The translations under genes and the position numbers were made by a program. Below, in pieces: positions 1-7,420 of a stretch of 64,000 bases of DNA (positions are counted from its first letter, which is position 1; each line of letters opens with the position of its first letter). Where the stretch lies: contig NZ_JADPCH010000003.1 in the NCBI RefSeq assembly GCF_015670745.1, positions 58,598 to 122,597 on the forward strand, read 5' to 3'. This DNA is from Collinsella aerofaciens (lineage in GTDB: Bacteria > Actinomycetota > Coriobacteriia > Coriobacteriales > Coriobacteriaceae). Below the pieces are notes generated by a model. It was not told the origin of the DNA. It saw nothing but the letters and a program-made list of their open reading frames with translations, and ran no database searches.

Positions 1-1
1 T

Positions 2-808
2 GCCAATAATATTCAATACTGGCTTTCTTATGGTTCTCTTGTTGGCACCTTGTCTCGATCGGGTTTTAGTCCTTGGGACGACGATATTGATATCTGCATG
101 CTTAGGTCCGATGTGGATAAGCTCACTGCCGCTTTAAAAGACGACCCTGAATATCAAATCACTCTTGTATATGACTGGTTTGTAAAGTGCCGTCAAGTTC
201 GCTTCTGTTCAACTAATTCGCTTATACCTTGTTTTGTGGACATTTCGATTTACGACCGTGCGGCCGAGAATTCCAAGCGCGCGAACGATCGACTTAGGCA
301 ACTCAGAATTGAGCTTATGGATTTCTTTGACAAAAATGAACATGAGTTTAGTTTTTGGAAAGATAATCCTTGGATGTTTCATCCCGACAGTGGTCTTAGC
401 GTGCAGTGCGGGGATGTTGACTTGGAAGCTCAGAGAACAGTTGTTTCTTCTGCGGAGATTGATCTTGTCCAGAGCGTATTCGATTCGTTTAACGAAAAGG
501 CTTATGCACTTGGTTTGTTGACCGATGAGCCTCATGGCGATTTTGCATACGCGATCGATAACGTTTTTGATGCCCCTAAGCGAAAAATAATTTGGGATCG
601 CAACGATATTCTTCCCGTAAGAAAGCATCCGTTTGGCGGTTTCTCTTTTTCGGTTCCTGCGAAAGCGGAAAAGGTCGCTGACGCCTGTTATCCTGGATGG
701 CCTTACATGCCTATGGACATCTGCGGGCATGATCATTTTGCAAAGGATGTTTTGTCTGATCCTGATGTTCGCTCCGCGATGGCAAAGTTTGTCGTCGAAT
801 GTAATTAG
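2..808 (+). CDS. LicD-family phosphotransferase (5' end outside window)
   Basis: The reading frame is open from base 2 and has no start in the window, so the N-terminus lies upstream. In-frame bases 2-49 encode a stretch ending YWLSYGSLVGTL, followed by the LicD signature around PWDDDIDI. This is the conserved nucleotidyltransferase-like core in which the acidic DDDID residues bind metal. LicD proteins transfer phosphocholine or related phospho-substituents onto cell-surface glycans or teichoic acids. The TTG at base 50 falls inside the conserved motif and cannot be the true start. The gene lies 32 bases before a GlfT2-like transferase on the same strand, so it probably decorates the same surface polymer. 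Codon use is AT-richer than most of the window. The family is clear; the transferred group is unknown. Confidence 0.85.
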   Translation, partial: ANNIQYWLSYGSLVGTLSRSGFSPWDDDIDICMLRSDVDKLTAALKDDPEYQITLVYDWFVKCRQVRFCSTNSLIPCFVDISIYDRAAENSKRANDRLRQLRIELMDFFDKNEHEFSFWKDNPWMFHPDSGLSVQCGDVDLEAQRTVVSSAEIDLVQSVFDSFNEKAYALGLLTDEPHGDFAYAIDNVFDAPKRKIIWDRNDILPVRKHPFGGFSFSVPAKAEKVADACYPGWPYMPMDICGHDHFAKDVLSDPDVRSAMAKFVVECN

Positions 809-840
809 TAGTTACAACGGCTTTGATTAAGGTATTTGAA

Positions 841-2682
841 ATGCAGTTTAAACTTGCGAATGTTGTACTTAAAGTTGAAAAGCATGCAAAGGATTTTCCC
901 GAACTCTACTATCGCGTGCTCTCTGGTGATGCTTCGTATGATGACGACATTCATTCACTTCATATCAATGGAAACGTTGACTTTTTGACGTATGTGAATG
1001 GCTTATCTGCTGGCAAATGGCATCAATATGCGTCTGTTGGCGGCGTCGTCTTGCATATGGCTTTATTTGGCAGGGGCCGGGTTGTCGTTCATGGAGTGAG
1101 ATCTTGCGAACTGAATCCCGTCGAGCTTAAATCTTATCCTTTTGATGGCGATAAAGTTGATCCTTGCGTTCTCGATATCGATATCGATACAACCGGCTAC
1201 GACTTGATCGGTTTTAGGATTGAGAGTGATGAGAGCTATTCCGTAGACCTCTTGAACGCCTCTTATCTGACTGATGTTCCTGAGGACTCAATTAACCAGA
1301 TCAATCTTGCTCTTTCTACTACTACATTTAAGAATGAGCAGTACATTCTTCCGAATATTGAACTCGTTAAAGCAGGCATCTCCAAAGAGGACGGTCCGAT
1401 TCGCGACCACTTCCACATGTTTGTCGTCGACAATGGCCAGACGCTCGATTCTGCATTACTTTCCGATGAGCTAGTCACTGTTCTCCCGAATCCCAACACG
1501 GGGGGTTCGGGAGGTTTTGCGCGCGGAATGATGGCGGCCACTGAAATTCCTGATCAGTTCACCCATATCATCTTGATGGATGACGATGTCTCTATCATGC
1601 CCGAGAGTTTGATTCGTACGTACAATCTCCTCTCTCTCGCTAAGGGCAAATATAAGGATGCCTTTATTAACGGCGCCATGCTCTCAATGGAGGACCCTAC
1701 TCGTCAGTTTGAGGATGTCTCGTATGTGGCGACTACCGGTGCTTATCGTCGCGTAAAAGATGATCTGAATGTCGGCAAGCTGGCTGACATCCTCGAAAAT
1801 GAACGCACAAATGTTGAAGTTGATCAGGCCTATGGAGCTTGGTGGTATAGCTGTATTCCGGTGAAAGCTATCGAAAAGAACGGCCTTCCCATGCCTTTCT
1901 TTATCCGCTGCGACGACGTTGAGTTTGGCATACGCAATAAGCCTGTCTATATGACCATGAATTGTATTTGCGTGTGGCATGCAAGCTTTGAGGGCCGTTT
2001 CCGCGCTTCGGTAGATTGTTACCAGTACTTCCGGAACTTCTTTGCCATGATTGCTCTCGATGATTGTGCTGATGAGAAGATGTTTGTCCTTCGTATTCAG
2101 CGAGGGGTACGTCAGAACTTGCGCGATATGGATTATCAGGCTGCTGAGTTTATCCTTGACGGCTTTGAGGACTATCTGCGCGGCCCTGAGTATCTCCAGA
2201 AGCTTGATGGCGCCGCGACGATGATCGGCAAGGGTAAGTTAAACGAAAAGCTGATTCCTGTTTCCGAAATGGATCCAGAGCTTCTTCGCAAGGCTGGGGT
2301 TACGGAACAAGTGCTCGCTAATGTTAATCTGGAATTCCATCCTTCGAAATTAATGAAGTACTGGAGATCTATTCCTTACGACAAGCACTATCTTCCCGAT
2401 GCACTGTTGCGCGGAAAGTCCGGCTATGTGGTCAAGAACGGCAGCTGTACGCTTGAGGGCAACTCGACGCGTTGCATGACGTTGGTCTTTCTGGATCCGA
2501 CTCGCGAGAAGGGGTCGGTCCGTACGATGGATCGGGCGCGGTTCAAGAGTATTCGCCGCCGAGAGCACGAACTGATGACGCGATATCGTAAAGAAGGCAA
2601 GAGCGTCAGGGGGGCGTGGAAAGATGCCATGCCGTACATGACTTCGCGAGAGTTCTGGGAACAGTATTTAGGTCTGAAATAA
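841..2682 (+). CDS. GlfT2-like galactofuranosyltransferase
   Basis: A 613-residue glycosyltransferase with the layout of mycobacterial GlfT2: an N-terminal beta-rich domain (about 1-165), a central GT-A fold, and a C-terminal helical region. Visible GT-A elements are NPNTGGSGGFARG, the metal-binding DDD at about residues 247-249, a second acidic pair CDDVEF at about 357-361 (probable catalytic base) and a WH pair ending at His380. Family members polymerise galactofuranose from UDP-Galf. A glf gene lies 3 kb downstream, which supports that donor. I chose the ATG at 841, which has TAAGG about nine bases upstream, over the TTG at 823. It probably forms an operon with the licD-like gene. The exact linkage and acceptor are not known. 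Base composition is AT-rich relative to the housekeeping genes. Confidence 0.85.
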   Translation: MQFKLANVVLKVEKHAKDFPELYYRVLSGDASYDDDIHSLHINGNVDFLTYVNGLSAGKWHQYASVGGVVLHMALFGRGRVVVHGVRSCELNPVELKSYPFDGDKVDPCVLDIDIDTTGYDLIGFRIESDESYSVDLLNASYLTDVPEDSINQINLALSTTTFKNEQYILPNIELVKAGISKEDGPIRDHFHMFVVDNGQTLDSALLSDELVTVLPNPNTGGSGGFARGMMAATEIPDQFTHIILMDDDVSIMPESLIRTYNLLSLAKGKYKDAFINGAMLSMEDPTRQFEDVSYVATTGAYRRVKDDLNVGKLADILENERTNVEVDQAYGAWWYSCIPVKAIEKNGLPMPFFIRCDDVEFGIRNKPVYMTMNCICVWHASFEGRFRASVDCYQYFRNFFAMIALDDCADEKMFVLRIQRGVRQNLRDMDYQAAEFILDGFEDYLRGPEYLQKLDGAATMIGKGKLNEKLIPVSEMDPELLRKAGVTEQVLANVNLEFHPSKLMKYWRSIPYDKHYLPDALLRGKSGYVVKNGSCTLEGNSTRCMTLVFLDPTREKGSVRTMDRARFKSIRRREHELMTRYRKEGKSVRGAWKDAMPYMTSREFWEQYLGLK

Positions 2683-2715
2683 GAAGAGGTCCGGATTAAG
2701 TCCGGACCTCTTCTT
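2681..2715. terminator. Bidirectional intrinsic terminator
   Basis: A perfect 15-bp inverted repeat (2681-2695 and 2701-2715) with a 5-base TTAAG loop, A-rich on the left flank and T-rich on the right. It sits exactly between two convergent genes, and its arms contain the stop codons of both. Confidence 0.9.
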
Positions 2716-3643
2716 ATTTTGAATAGGTTTTATAGGCTTGTAGCTCCCATTGTTTTCTTTCGACCTTCGCAACCGAGTCGAGGATTAGTCCCGTTGCTAG
2801 GCTCAACCCACACAGGAACATGAATGAGGCCGCAAGTATGGCCGTGGGGAAGCGGGGGACTAAGCCGGTTTGGAAGTACTCCGCAACAATTGGAATTCCG
2901 AGGGCAAGGCCTATGATGGCGAAGATGAGCGCTATAAGGGTAAAGAACTTGAGCGGACGATAGTCTTTAAAGAGCGTTCCAATCATTGCGATGACCTTGA
3001 TGCCGTCGCTAACGGTGTTGAGCTTGGACTCGGAGCCTGCGGGCCGATCGCGATACTCCACCGGCACGTCTTTAATTCGCCAGCGGTGATCGACAGCGTG
3101 GATGGAGAGCTCGGTCTCAATCTGGAAGCCCTCGCTCAAAACGGGGAAGGTCTTGACGAAGGGTCTGCTCATGGCTCGGTAGCCGGTCATCACGTCGTCA
3201 AAGCTGTAGCCGTAAATCCACTTGATCATGGCGCGAACAAGATTGTTGCCAAAGCCGTGGAAGGCCCTCTTGTTCTCTTCGGCATAGGTGCCGTTTGACA
3301 GGCGATCGCCAACGGTCATATCGGCTTCGCCGTTAAGGATGGGCTCGCAAAGCGCCTTTGCCGCCTCGGCGGGGTAAGTGTCGTCTCCATCAACCATTAG
3401 ATAGCATTCGGCGTCGACATCACGGAACATTTGGCGGCACACGTTGCCTTTGCCCTGTCTGGGCTCGTGGCGCACCGTGGCACCGTGCTGCTTGGCGATT
3501 TGCGAAGTGCCATCAGACGAGTTGTTGTCATATACAAAGACGGTTGCACCGGGTAACTCTCGATGAAAATCGTCGACAACTTTGCCAATCGTCAGCGCTT
3601 CGTTGTAGCAGGGGATTATGACGGCGGTATTCGAATAGTCCAT
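2714..3643 (-). CDS. GT2-family glycosyltransferase (polyprenyl-phosphate hexosyltransferase type)
   Basis: A 309-residue family 2 glycosyltransferase. The N-terminal GT-A domain shows VIIPCYNEALTIGKVV at the start, a DNNSSDGT segment and the metal-binding MVDGDDTYP (about residues 83-92). The C-terminus has two hydrophobic segments (about 233-256 and 267-290). This arrangement matches DPM1/dolichol- or undecaprenyl-phosphate hexosyltransferases, which load one sugar onto a lipid carrier at the inner membrane face. The ATG has a very strong Shine-Dalgarno (AAAGGAGGT) just upstream. The gene converges on the GlfT2-like gene and diverges from the ABC exporter, so it probably belongs to the surface-glycan region. 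The sugar transferred cannot be told from sequence. Confidence 0.85.
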   Translation of the reverse strand: MDYSNTAVIIPCYNEALTIGKVVDDFHRELPGATVFVYDNNSSDGTSQIAKQHGATVRHEPRQGKGNVCRQMFRDVDAECYLMVDGDDTYPAEAAKALCEPILNGEADMTVGDRLSNGTYAEENKRAFHGFGNNLVRAMIKWIYGYSFDDVMTGYRAMSRPFVKTFPVLSEGFQIETELSIHAVDHRWRIKDVPVEYRDRPAGSESKLNTVSDGIKVIAMIGTLFKDYRPLKFFTLIALIFAIIGLALGIPIVAEYFQTGLVPRFPTAILAASFMFLCGLSLATGLILDSVAKVERKQWELQAYKTYSK

Positions 3644-3804
3644 GTAGGACCTCCTTTAATGAATCAACGGGTCGAAAGTATACCTATCGTCTGCCCCTTT
3701 GATTAGATATGGGTTAGTTCTCCAGATTTGTTGCGGTGAGTTATCGTCAACGTGGGAGGGCTATACTTTCCACTGTTATGTTTTACGAGACAAGGAGATG
3801 GTCC
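3644..3804. promoter_or_regulatory. Divergent intergenic region with two candidate -10 boxes
   Basis: This region separates the minus-strand GT2 gene from the plus-strand ABC permease. A TATACT -10-like hexamer is present for each direction: 3762-3767 on the plus strand and 3677-3682 on the minus strand, each followed by TTTC. I could not find a good -35 box for either. Confidence 0.35.
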
Positions 3805-4650
3805 GTGGCTGACAACGTAGAGAGTCAGAAAGCGGTGGCTAAACCGGCCTCTCACGCTAAAAATGATTTTGAAAAGGACAAGTTCATTCTTAAGCAGCTT
3901 GTCACCAAAGATTTTAAGATTAAATATCGTCGCAGTGTTCTGGGTGTGGCATGGTCCGTGCTTAACCCGCTGCTGATGATGATTGTTATGTCGATCGTGT
4001 TTTCGACAATCTTCGCGCAAGGTCGCAATGGTTCTATTACGCCCGAAATGTATCCGCTTTACTTGATCGTCGGTAACGTGACGTTCTCTGTCATGTCCGA
4101 GTCGACGAACCAAGCGCTTATGTCCATCATTTGGGCTTCCTCTCTGCTTAAGAAGGTTAAGGTGCACCGTTGGGTCTTTCCGGTGCAGAAGGTGCTGTTC
4201 TCGCTCGTTAACTTCGCCTTCTCTTTGGTTGCCGTCGCCTTGGTTATGCTTTGGTTCCACGTGCTTCCCACCTGGCATTTAATTCTGCTGCCGGTTTGCT
4301 TGCTCCTGCTCATGTGTTTCTGCATGGGCTTGGGCATGATGCTGTCTGCGCTGGCGGTTTTTTTCCGCGATGTTATGCACCTGTGGACCGTTGTTATCAC
4401 GGCCTGGATGTATCTGACGCCGATTTTCTGGACAACCGACTTCATTAGCAAAATGGCACATTGGATCCAGGTTCTTGTGGTTGTGAATCCCATGTACAAC
4501 TACCTCCAGTTTATGCGTGATATCTTCCTGTTTAATACCGTGCCTTCTGCGCTTACCTTTGGGCTGTGTGTTGTTTGGGCTATTCTTGCTCTTGCTATTG
4601 GTTACGCCGTCTTTCACAAGACCGAGCACAAGTTTATCCTCTACATCTAA
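3805..4650 (+). CDS. ABC-2 type polysaccharide/teichoic acid export permease
   Basis: An integral membrane protein of 281 residues, with about six hydrophobic helices, of the ABC2_membrane family (TagG/Wzm/RfbA type). A cytoplasmic N-terminus carries the typical sequence ending IKYRRSVLGVAWSVLNPL before the first helix. I chose the GTG at 3805, preceded by AAGGAG at 3792-3797. Longer forms starting at 3736 or 3778 lack a ribosome site. The ATPase gene follows 12 bases downstream. Together they should move a lipid-linked glycan or teichoic-type polymer across the membrane. The adjacent LicD-like and GlfT2-like genes suggest the cargo, but that is inference. Confidence 0.9.
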   Translation: MADNVESQKAVAKPASHAKNDFEKDKFILKQLVTKDFKIKYRRSVLGVAWSVLNPLLMMIVMSIVFSTIFAQGRNGSITPEMYPLYLIVGNVTFSVMSESTNQALMSIIWASSLLKKVKVHRWVFPVQKVLFSLVNFAFSLVAVALVMLWFHVLPTWHLILLPVCLLLLMCFCMGLGMMLSALAVFFRDVMHLWTVVITAWMYLTPIFWTTDFISKMAHWIQVLVVVNPMYNYLQFMRDIFLFNTVPSALTFGLCVVWAILALAIGYAVFHKTEHKFILYI

Positions 4651-4662
4651 GGAGTGCTGCTC

Positions 4663-5430
4663 ATGACTGAATCTGCTATTGATTACAGCAAGCAGCCCCT
4701 TGCTGTTGAGGTCAAAGACGTCACCATGATCTTTAACATGGCGTCCGAGTCGCTTACGAACCTCAAAGAGTATTTTATTAAGCTCGCGAAGCATGAGCTG
4801 TTCTTTGAGGAATTCCGTGCGCTTAAGCACATTTCATTTGATGTGCATCGTGGCGAGGTCGTTGGCCTTGTTGGTACTAACGGTTCCGGCAAGTCTACGA
4901 TGCTCAAGATCATCGCTGGCGTTTTGGAGCCCAGCGAAGGTGAGGTTAAGGTTCACGGCAATATTGCGCCGCTGATTGAGCTTGGTGCTGGCTTTGACCC
5001 GGAGCTTACGGCTCGTGAGAACATCTATCTGAACGGTGCGCTGCTTGGCTATACCAAGGAGTTTATCGACGCTAGTTTTGACGAGATTATTGAGTTCGCC
5101 GAGCTTAAAGACTTCGTTGACATGCCCTTGAAGAACTTCTCGTCGGGTATGGTCGCGCGTATCGCCTTTGCTATCGCTACGATTACCGAGCCCGATATTC
5201 TCATCGTCGATGAGACGCTTTCTGTTGGCGATGTCTTTTTCCAGCAGAAATGCGAGCGCCGTATTCAGCACTTTATTGAGAGTGGCGACGTCACGGTCTT
5301 GTTCGTTTCTCACTCCATGGAGCAGGTTGAGCGTATTTGCCAGCGTGCTGTGTGGATCGAGAAGGGTGATCTGCGCATGGATGGTCCCGTGGACGAGGTC
5401 TGCAAGGCGTACCACGACCAGTTCAAGTAG
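4663..5430 (+). CDS. ABC exporter ATPase (TagH/Wzt-type nucleotide-binding subunit)
   Basis: A 255-residue ATPase partner of the preceding permease. Walker A is GTNGSGKST (residues 71-79), the ABC signature is FSSGMVARIA, Walker B is DILIVDE (178-184), and the H-loop is FVSHS. The long N-terminal stretch before Walker A and the phrase IAPLIELGAGFDPELT are typical of polysaccharide, O-antigen and teichoic acid exporter ATPases. It has no C-terminal carbohydrate-binding domain of the kind found in some Wzt proteins, so cargo recognition is unlikely to be through that route. The ATG at 4663 has AAGGAG at 4649-4654; an in-frame GTG at 4654 overlaps that site. Confidence 0.92.
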   Translation: MTESAIDYSKQPLAVEVKDVTMIFNMASESLTNLKEYFIKLAKHELFFEEFRALKHISFDVHRGEVVGLVGTNGSGKSTMLKIIAGVLEPSEGEVKVHGNIAPLIELGAGFDPELTARENIYLNGALLGYTKEFIDASFDEIIEFAELKDFVDMPLKNFSSGMVARIAFAIATITEPDILIVDETLSVGDVFFQQKCERRIQHFIESGDVTVLFVSHSMEQVERICQRAVWIEKGDLRMDGPVDEVCKAYHDQFK

Positions 5431-5432
5431 GT

Positions 5433-5438
5433 TATAAT
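5433..5438 (+). promoter_or_regulatory. Candidate -10 box for tRNA-Arg(UCU)
   Basis: A perfect TATAAT just after the ABC ATPase stop and 45 bases before the tRNA. No convincing -35 hexamer lies at the right distance, so this is tentative. Confidence 0.35.
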
Positions 5439-5483
5439 TTATTGGCCGTGTGAACTTGTACCCGCTTGGACGCCCGGCTTTAT

Positions 5484-5560
5484 GCTCCATTAGCTCAGTT
5501 GGATAGAGCAGGGGACTTCTAATCCCAAGGTCGACGGTTCGAATCCGCCATGGAGCACCA
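5484..5560 (+). tRNA. tRNA-Arg (anticodon UCU)
   Basis: A 77-base cloverleaf with encoded CCA. The acceptor stem GCTCCAT/ATGGAGC pairs perfectly, as does the D-stem GCTC/GAGC. The anticodon loop CTTCTAA places TCT at positions 34-36, reading AGA (and AGG). The T-loop is TTCGAAT. Two stem positions do not pair: G27 with A43 in the anticodon stem and A50 with C64 in the T-stem. Confidence 0.95.
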
Positions 5561-5571
5561 GAGAGTTTTTG

Positions 5572-5604
5572 AAGACCCGGTATAATGCCGGGTCTTTGCT
5601 TTTT
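5572..5604 (+). terminator. Intrinsic terminator after tRNA-Arg(UCU)
   Basis: Inverted repeat AAGACCCGG/CCGGGTCTT (5572-5580, 5588-5596) with a 7-base loop, followed by a T-rich run interrupted by GC. Confidence 0.85.
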
Positions 5605-5635
5605 AGGACGCGTGCGCGTGCAGTGCTCCCTCAAC

Positions 5636-5672
5636 AATAAGTCCGGTGTAGCATCGCTGCACCGGGCTTATT
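5636..5672. terminator. Stem-loop, probable terminator of glf
   Basis: Inverted repeat AATAAGTCCGGTG/CACCGGGCTTATT with one G-T pair, located 44 bases beyond the glf stop codon on the minus strand. No long T-run is present, so it could act by folding alone or in both directions. Confidence 0.6.
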
Positions 5673-5715
5673 GCTTCTTGCGAATTTGGTTGTCGGTCTC
5701 GAGTCGTTGAGCTCC

Positions 5716-6840
5716 CTACGCCTCTGTCGGCTCCACGCCCAGCTCGTTGCGGACGAGCTCGAAGGCGGCGGCGATGGCCTTGTCCATGTCGTAGTACTTG
5801 TAGCCGCCCAGGCGACCGGCGAAGACCACGTCGCCCTCCTGCGCCGCCAGCTCCTCGTACTGCTTGTAGAGGGCCTCGTTCTTGGCGTCGTTGATGGGGT
5901 AGTAGGGCTCGTCGCCGGGCTTCCAATCCGCCGGGTACTCGCGCGTGATGACGGTCTTGTCCTGCGTGCCGAACTCGAAGTGCTTGTGCTCGATGATACG
6001 CGTAAAGGGAATCTCGCGCTCGGTGTAGTTGACCACGGCCACGCCCTGGTGGTCGGCCTCGTCGAGCGTCTCAGTCTCGAAGCGCAGGCTGCGGTACTCG
6101 AGCGTGCCCAGCTTGAAGTCGTAGAACGCGTCGATGGGGCCGCAGTAGATCGTCTTGGCGGCGATATCAGGCTCGGCGGCGATGAGCTCCTTGTACTCCA
6201 CGCCGCAGCGCACCTCGACGCCCTCGAGCATGTTGGCGACCATCTTGGTGTAGCCGCCCATGGGGATGCCCTGGTAGCGGTCGTTGAAGTAGTTGTTATC
6301 GTAGGTGAAGCGGCAGGGGAGGCGCTTGATTATGCTCGCGGGCAGGTCGCGGCAGTCGCGGCCCCACTGCTTCTCGGTGTAGCCCTTCACGAGCGTCTCG
6401 AAGATGTCGCGGCCGACGAGCGACAGCGCCTGCTCCTCGAGGTTTGCCGGCTCTCCGATGCTCTCGGCGGCAACCTGCTCGGCGATCTTTGCCTTGGCGT
6501 CCGCCGGCGTGACGACGCCCGGCCACATCTTGGCGAAGGTGTTCATGTTGAAGGGCATGTTGTACATGTTGCCGTGGAAGTTGGCGACCGGCGAGTTGAC
6601 GTAGTTGTTGAACTCGGCGAAGCGGTTGACGTAGTCCCAGACGTCCTTCATGGAGGTGTGGAAGATATGCGCACCGTAGCGGTGGACCTGGATGCCCTCG
6701 ACTTCCTCGGTATAGATGTTGCCGGCGATGTGATCGCGGCGATCGATGACTAGGACCGACTTGCCGGCGCGCTTGGCGGCATTGGCAAAGACGGCGCCCG
6801 AAAGGCCGGCACCGACGACAAGGTAATCGTACTGGGACAT
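5716..6840 (-). CDS. glf: UDP-galactopyranose mutase
   Basis: A 374-residue flavoenzyme that isomerises UDP-galactopyranose to UDP-galactofuranose. It begins MSQYDYLVVGAGLSG, an FAD-binding Rossmann motif with the GAGLSG loop at residues 10-15, and continues with VIDRRDHIAGN, the RYGAHIFHT segment and the family block YTEKQWGRD. The GGYTKMV segment follows. Length matches bacterial Glf. The start at 6840 has AAAGGAG seven bases upstream; a longer frame reaching 6915 has no ribosome site. Glf supplies the donor for the GlfT2-like enzyme at 841-2682, so the cell probably makes a galactofuranose-containing envelope glycan. The gene is as GC-rich as the core genome, unlike the licD/GlfT2 part. 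Confidence 0.95.
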   Translation of the reverse strand: MSQYDYLVVGAGLSGAVFANAAKRAGKSVLVIDRRDHIAGNIYTEEVEGIQVHRYGAHIFHTSMKDVWDYVNRFAEFNNYVNSPVANFHGNMYNMPFNMNTFAKMWPGVVTPADAKAKIAEQVAAESIGEPANLEEQALSLVGRDIFETLVKGYTEKQWGRDCRDLPASIIKRLPCRFTYDNNYFNDRYQGIPMGGYTKMVANMLEGVEVRCGVEYKELIAAEPDIAAKTIYCGPIDAFYDFKLGTLEYRSLRFETETLDEADHQGVAVVNYTEREIPFTRIIEHKHFEFGTQDKTVITREYPADWKPGDEPYYPINDAKNEALYKQYEELAAQEGDVVFAGRLGGYKYYDMDKAIAAAFELVRNELGVEPTEA

Positions 6841-6918
6841 GGATATGCTCCTTTGTATGTCAATTGGACAGCTACTTAAGCTTTGGGACAAACAAACCTG
6901 ATTATTTAGTCCCATGGA

Positions 6919-7356
6919 TTAGTGTAGCAGATACTCTTTCAGCAGCTCCAGCGCGCGAGCGTAGCCCTGCAGGCCCTCGCCGATGATGGTGGCGAAGCAG
7001 GCCAGGCGGGCGTAGCTCACCTGGCGGAAGTCCTCGCGTGTTTCGACGGCGCTAATGTGGACCTCCACAGCCGGGATGGCGACGGCTTTGAGCGCGTCCA
7101 GAATCGCCACGCTCGTGTGCGTATAGGCAGCCGGGTTGATGACGATGCCGTCGACCTTGCCGTAGGCCTCCTGGATCTTGTCGACGATGCTGCCCTCGTG
7201 GTTAGACTGGAAAACCTCGACCTCGTCGAAGCCCTGTGCGGCGCCCGCTTCCTGGCAGATCTGCACTAAGCGGTCGTAGTTGTCGTTGCCATAGATGCCC
7301 GGCTCGCGAATGCCGAGCATGTTGAGGTTGGGGCCGTTGATGACGAGTGCTTTCAT
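6919..7356 (-). CDS. aroQ: 3-dehydroquinate dehydratase, type II
   Basis: A 145-residue type II dehydroquinase converting 3-dehydroquinate to 3-dehydroshikimate. Visible family motifs are NGPNLNMLGIREPGIYG (catalytic Tyr in the IYG), FQSNHEGSIVD, the INPAAYTHTSVA block and the VHISAVETREDFR segment carrying the catalytic His. Length is normal. The ATG at 7356 has AAAGGA upstream. It is the last gene of the aromatic operon, separated from aroE/K by a strong stem-loop, so it may be transcribed partly by read-through or from its own promoter. Confidence 0.96.
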   Translation of the reverse strand: MKALVINGPNLNMLGIREPGIYGNDNYDRLVQICQEAGAAQGFDEVEVFQSNHEGSIVDKIQEAYGKVDGIVINPAAYTHTSVAILDALKAVAIPAVEVHISAVETREDFRQVSYARLACFATIIGEGLQGYARALELLKEYLLH

Positions 7357-7376
7357 GGTTGCTTCCTTTGCGGTTG

Positions 7377-7418
7377 AAAAACCACCACAAAGATGCCTGT
7401 CCCCTTTGTGGTGGTTTT
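7377..7418 (-). terminator. Perfect 15-bp hairpin between aroE/K and aroQ
   Basis: Arms 7377-7391 and 7404-7418 are perfectly complementary, beginning AAAACCACCAC on one side and ending GTGGTGGTTTT on the other, with a 12-base loop. On the minus strand the T-rich end lies downstream of the aroE/K stop, as expected of an intrinsic terminator. The perfect arms and the loop sequence suggest it could also be a mobile palindromic repeat. Confidence 0.7.
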
Positions 7419-7420
7419 GG

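Noticed and set aside
5671..6753. Plus-strand open frame opposite glf
   Set aside because: Val/Leu/Ala-rich shadow, no known motifs, and glf on the other strand is complete.
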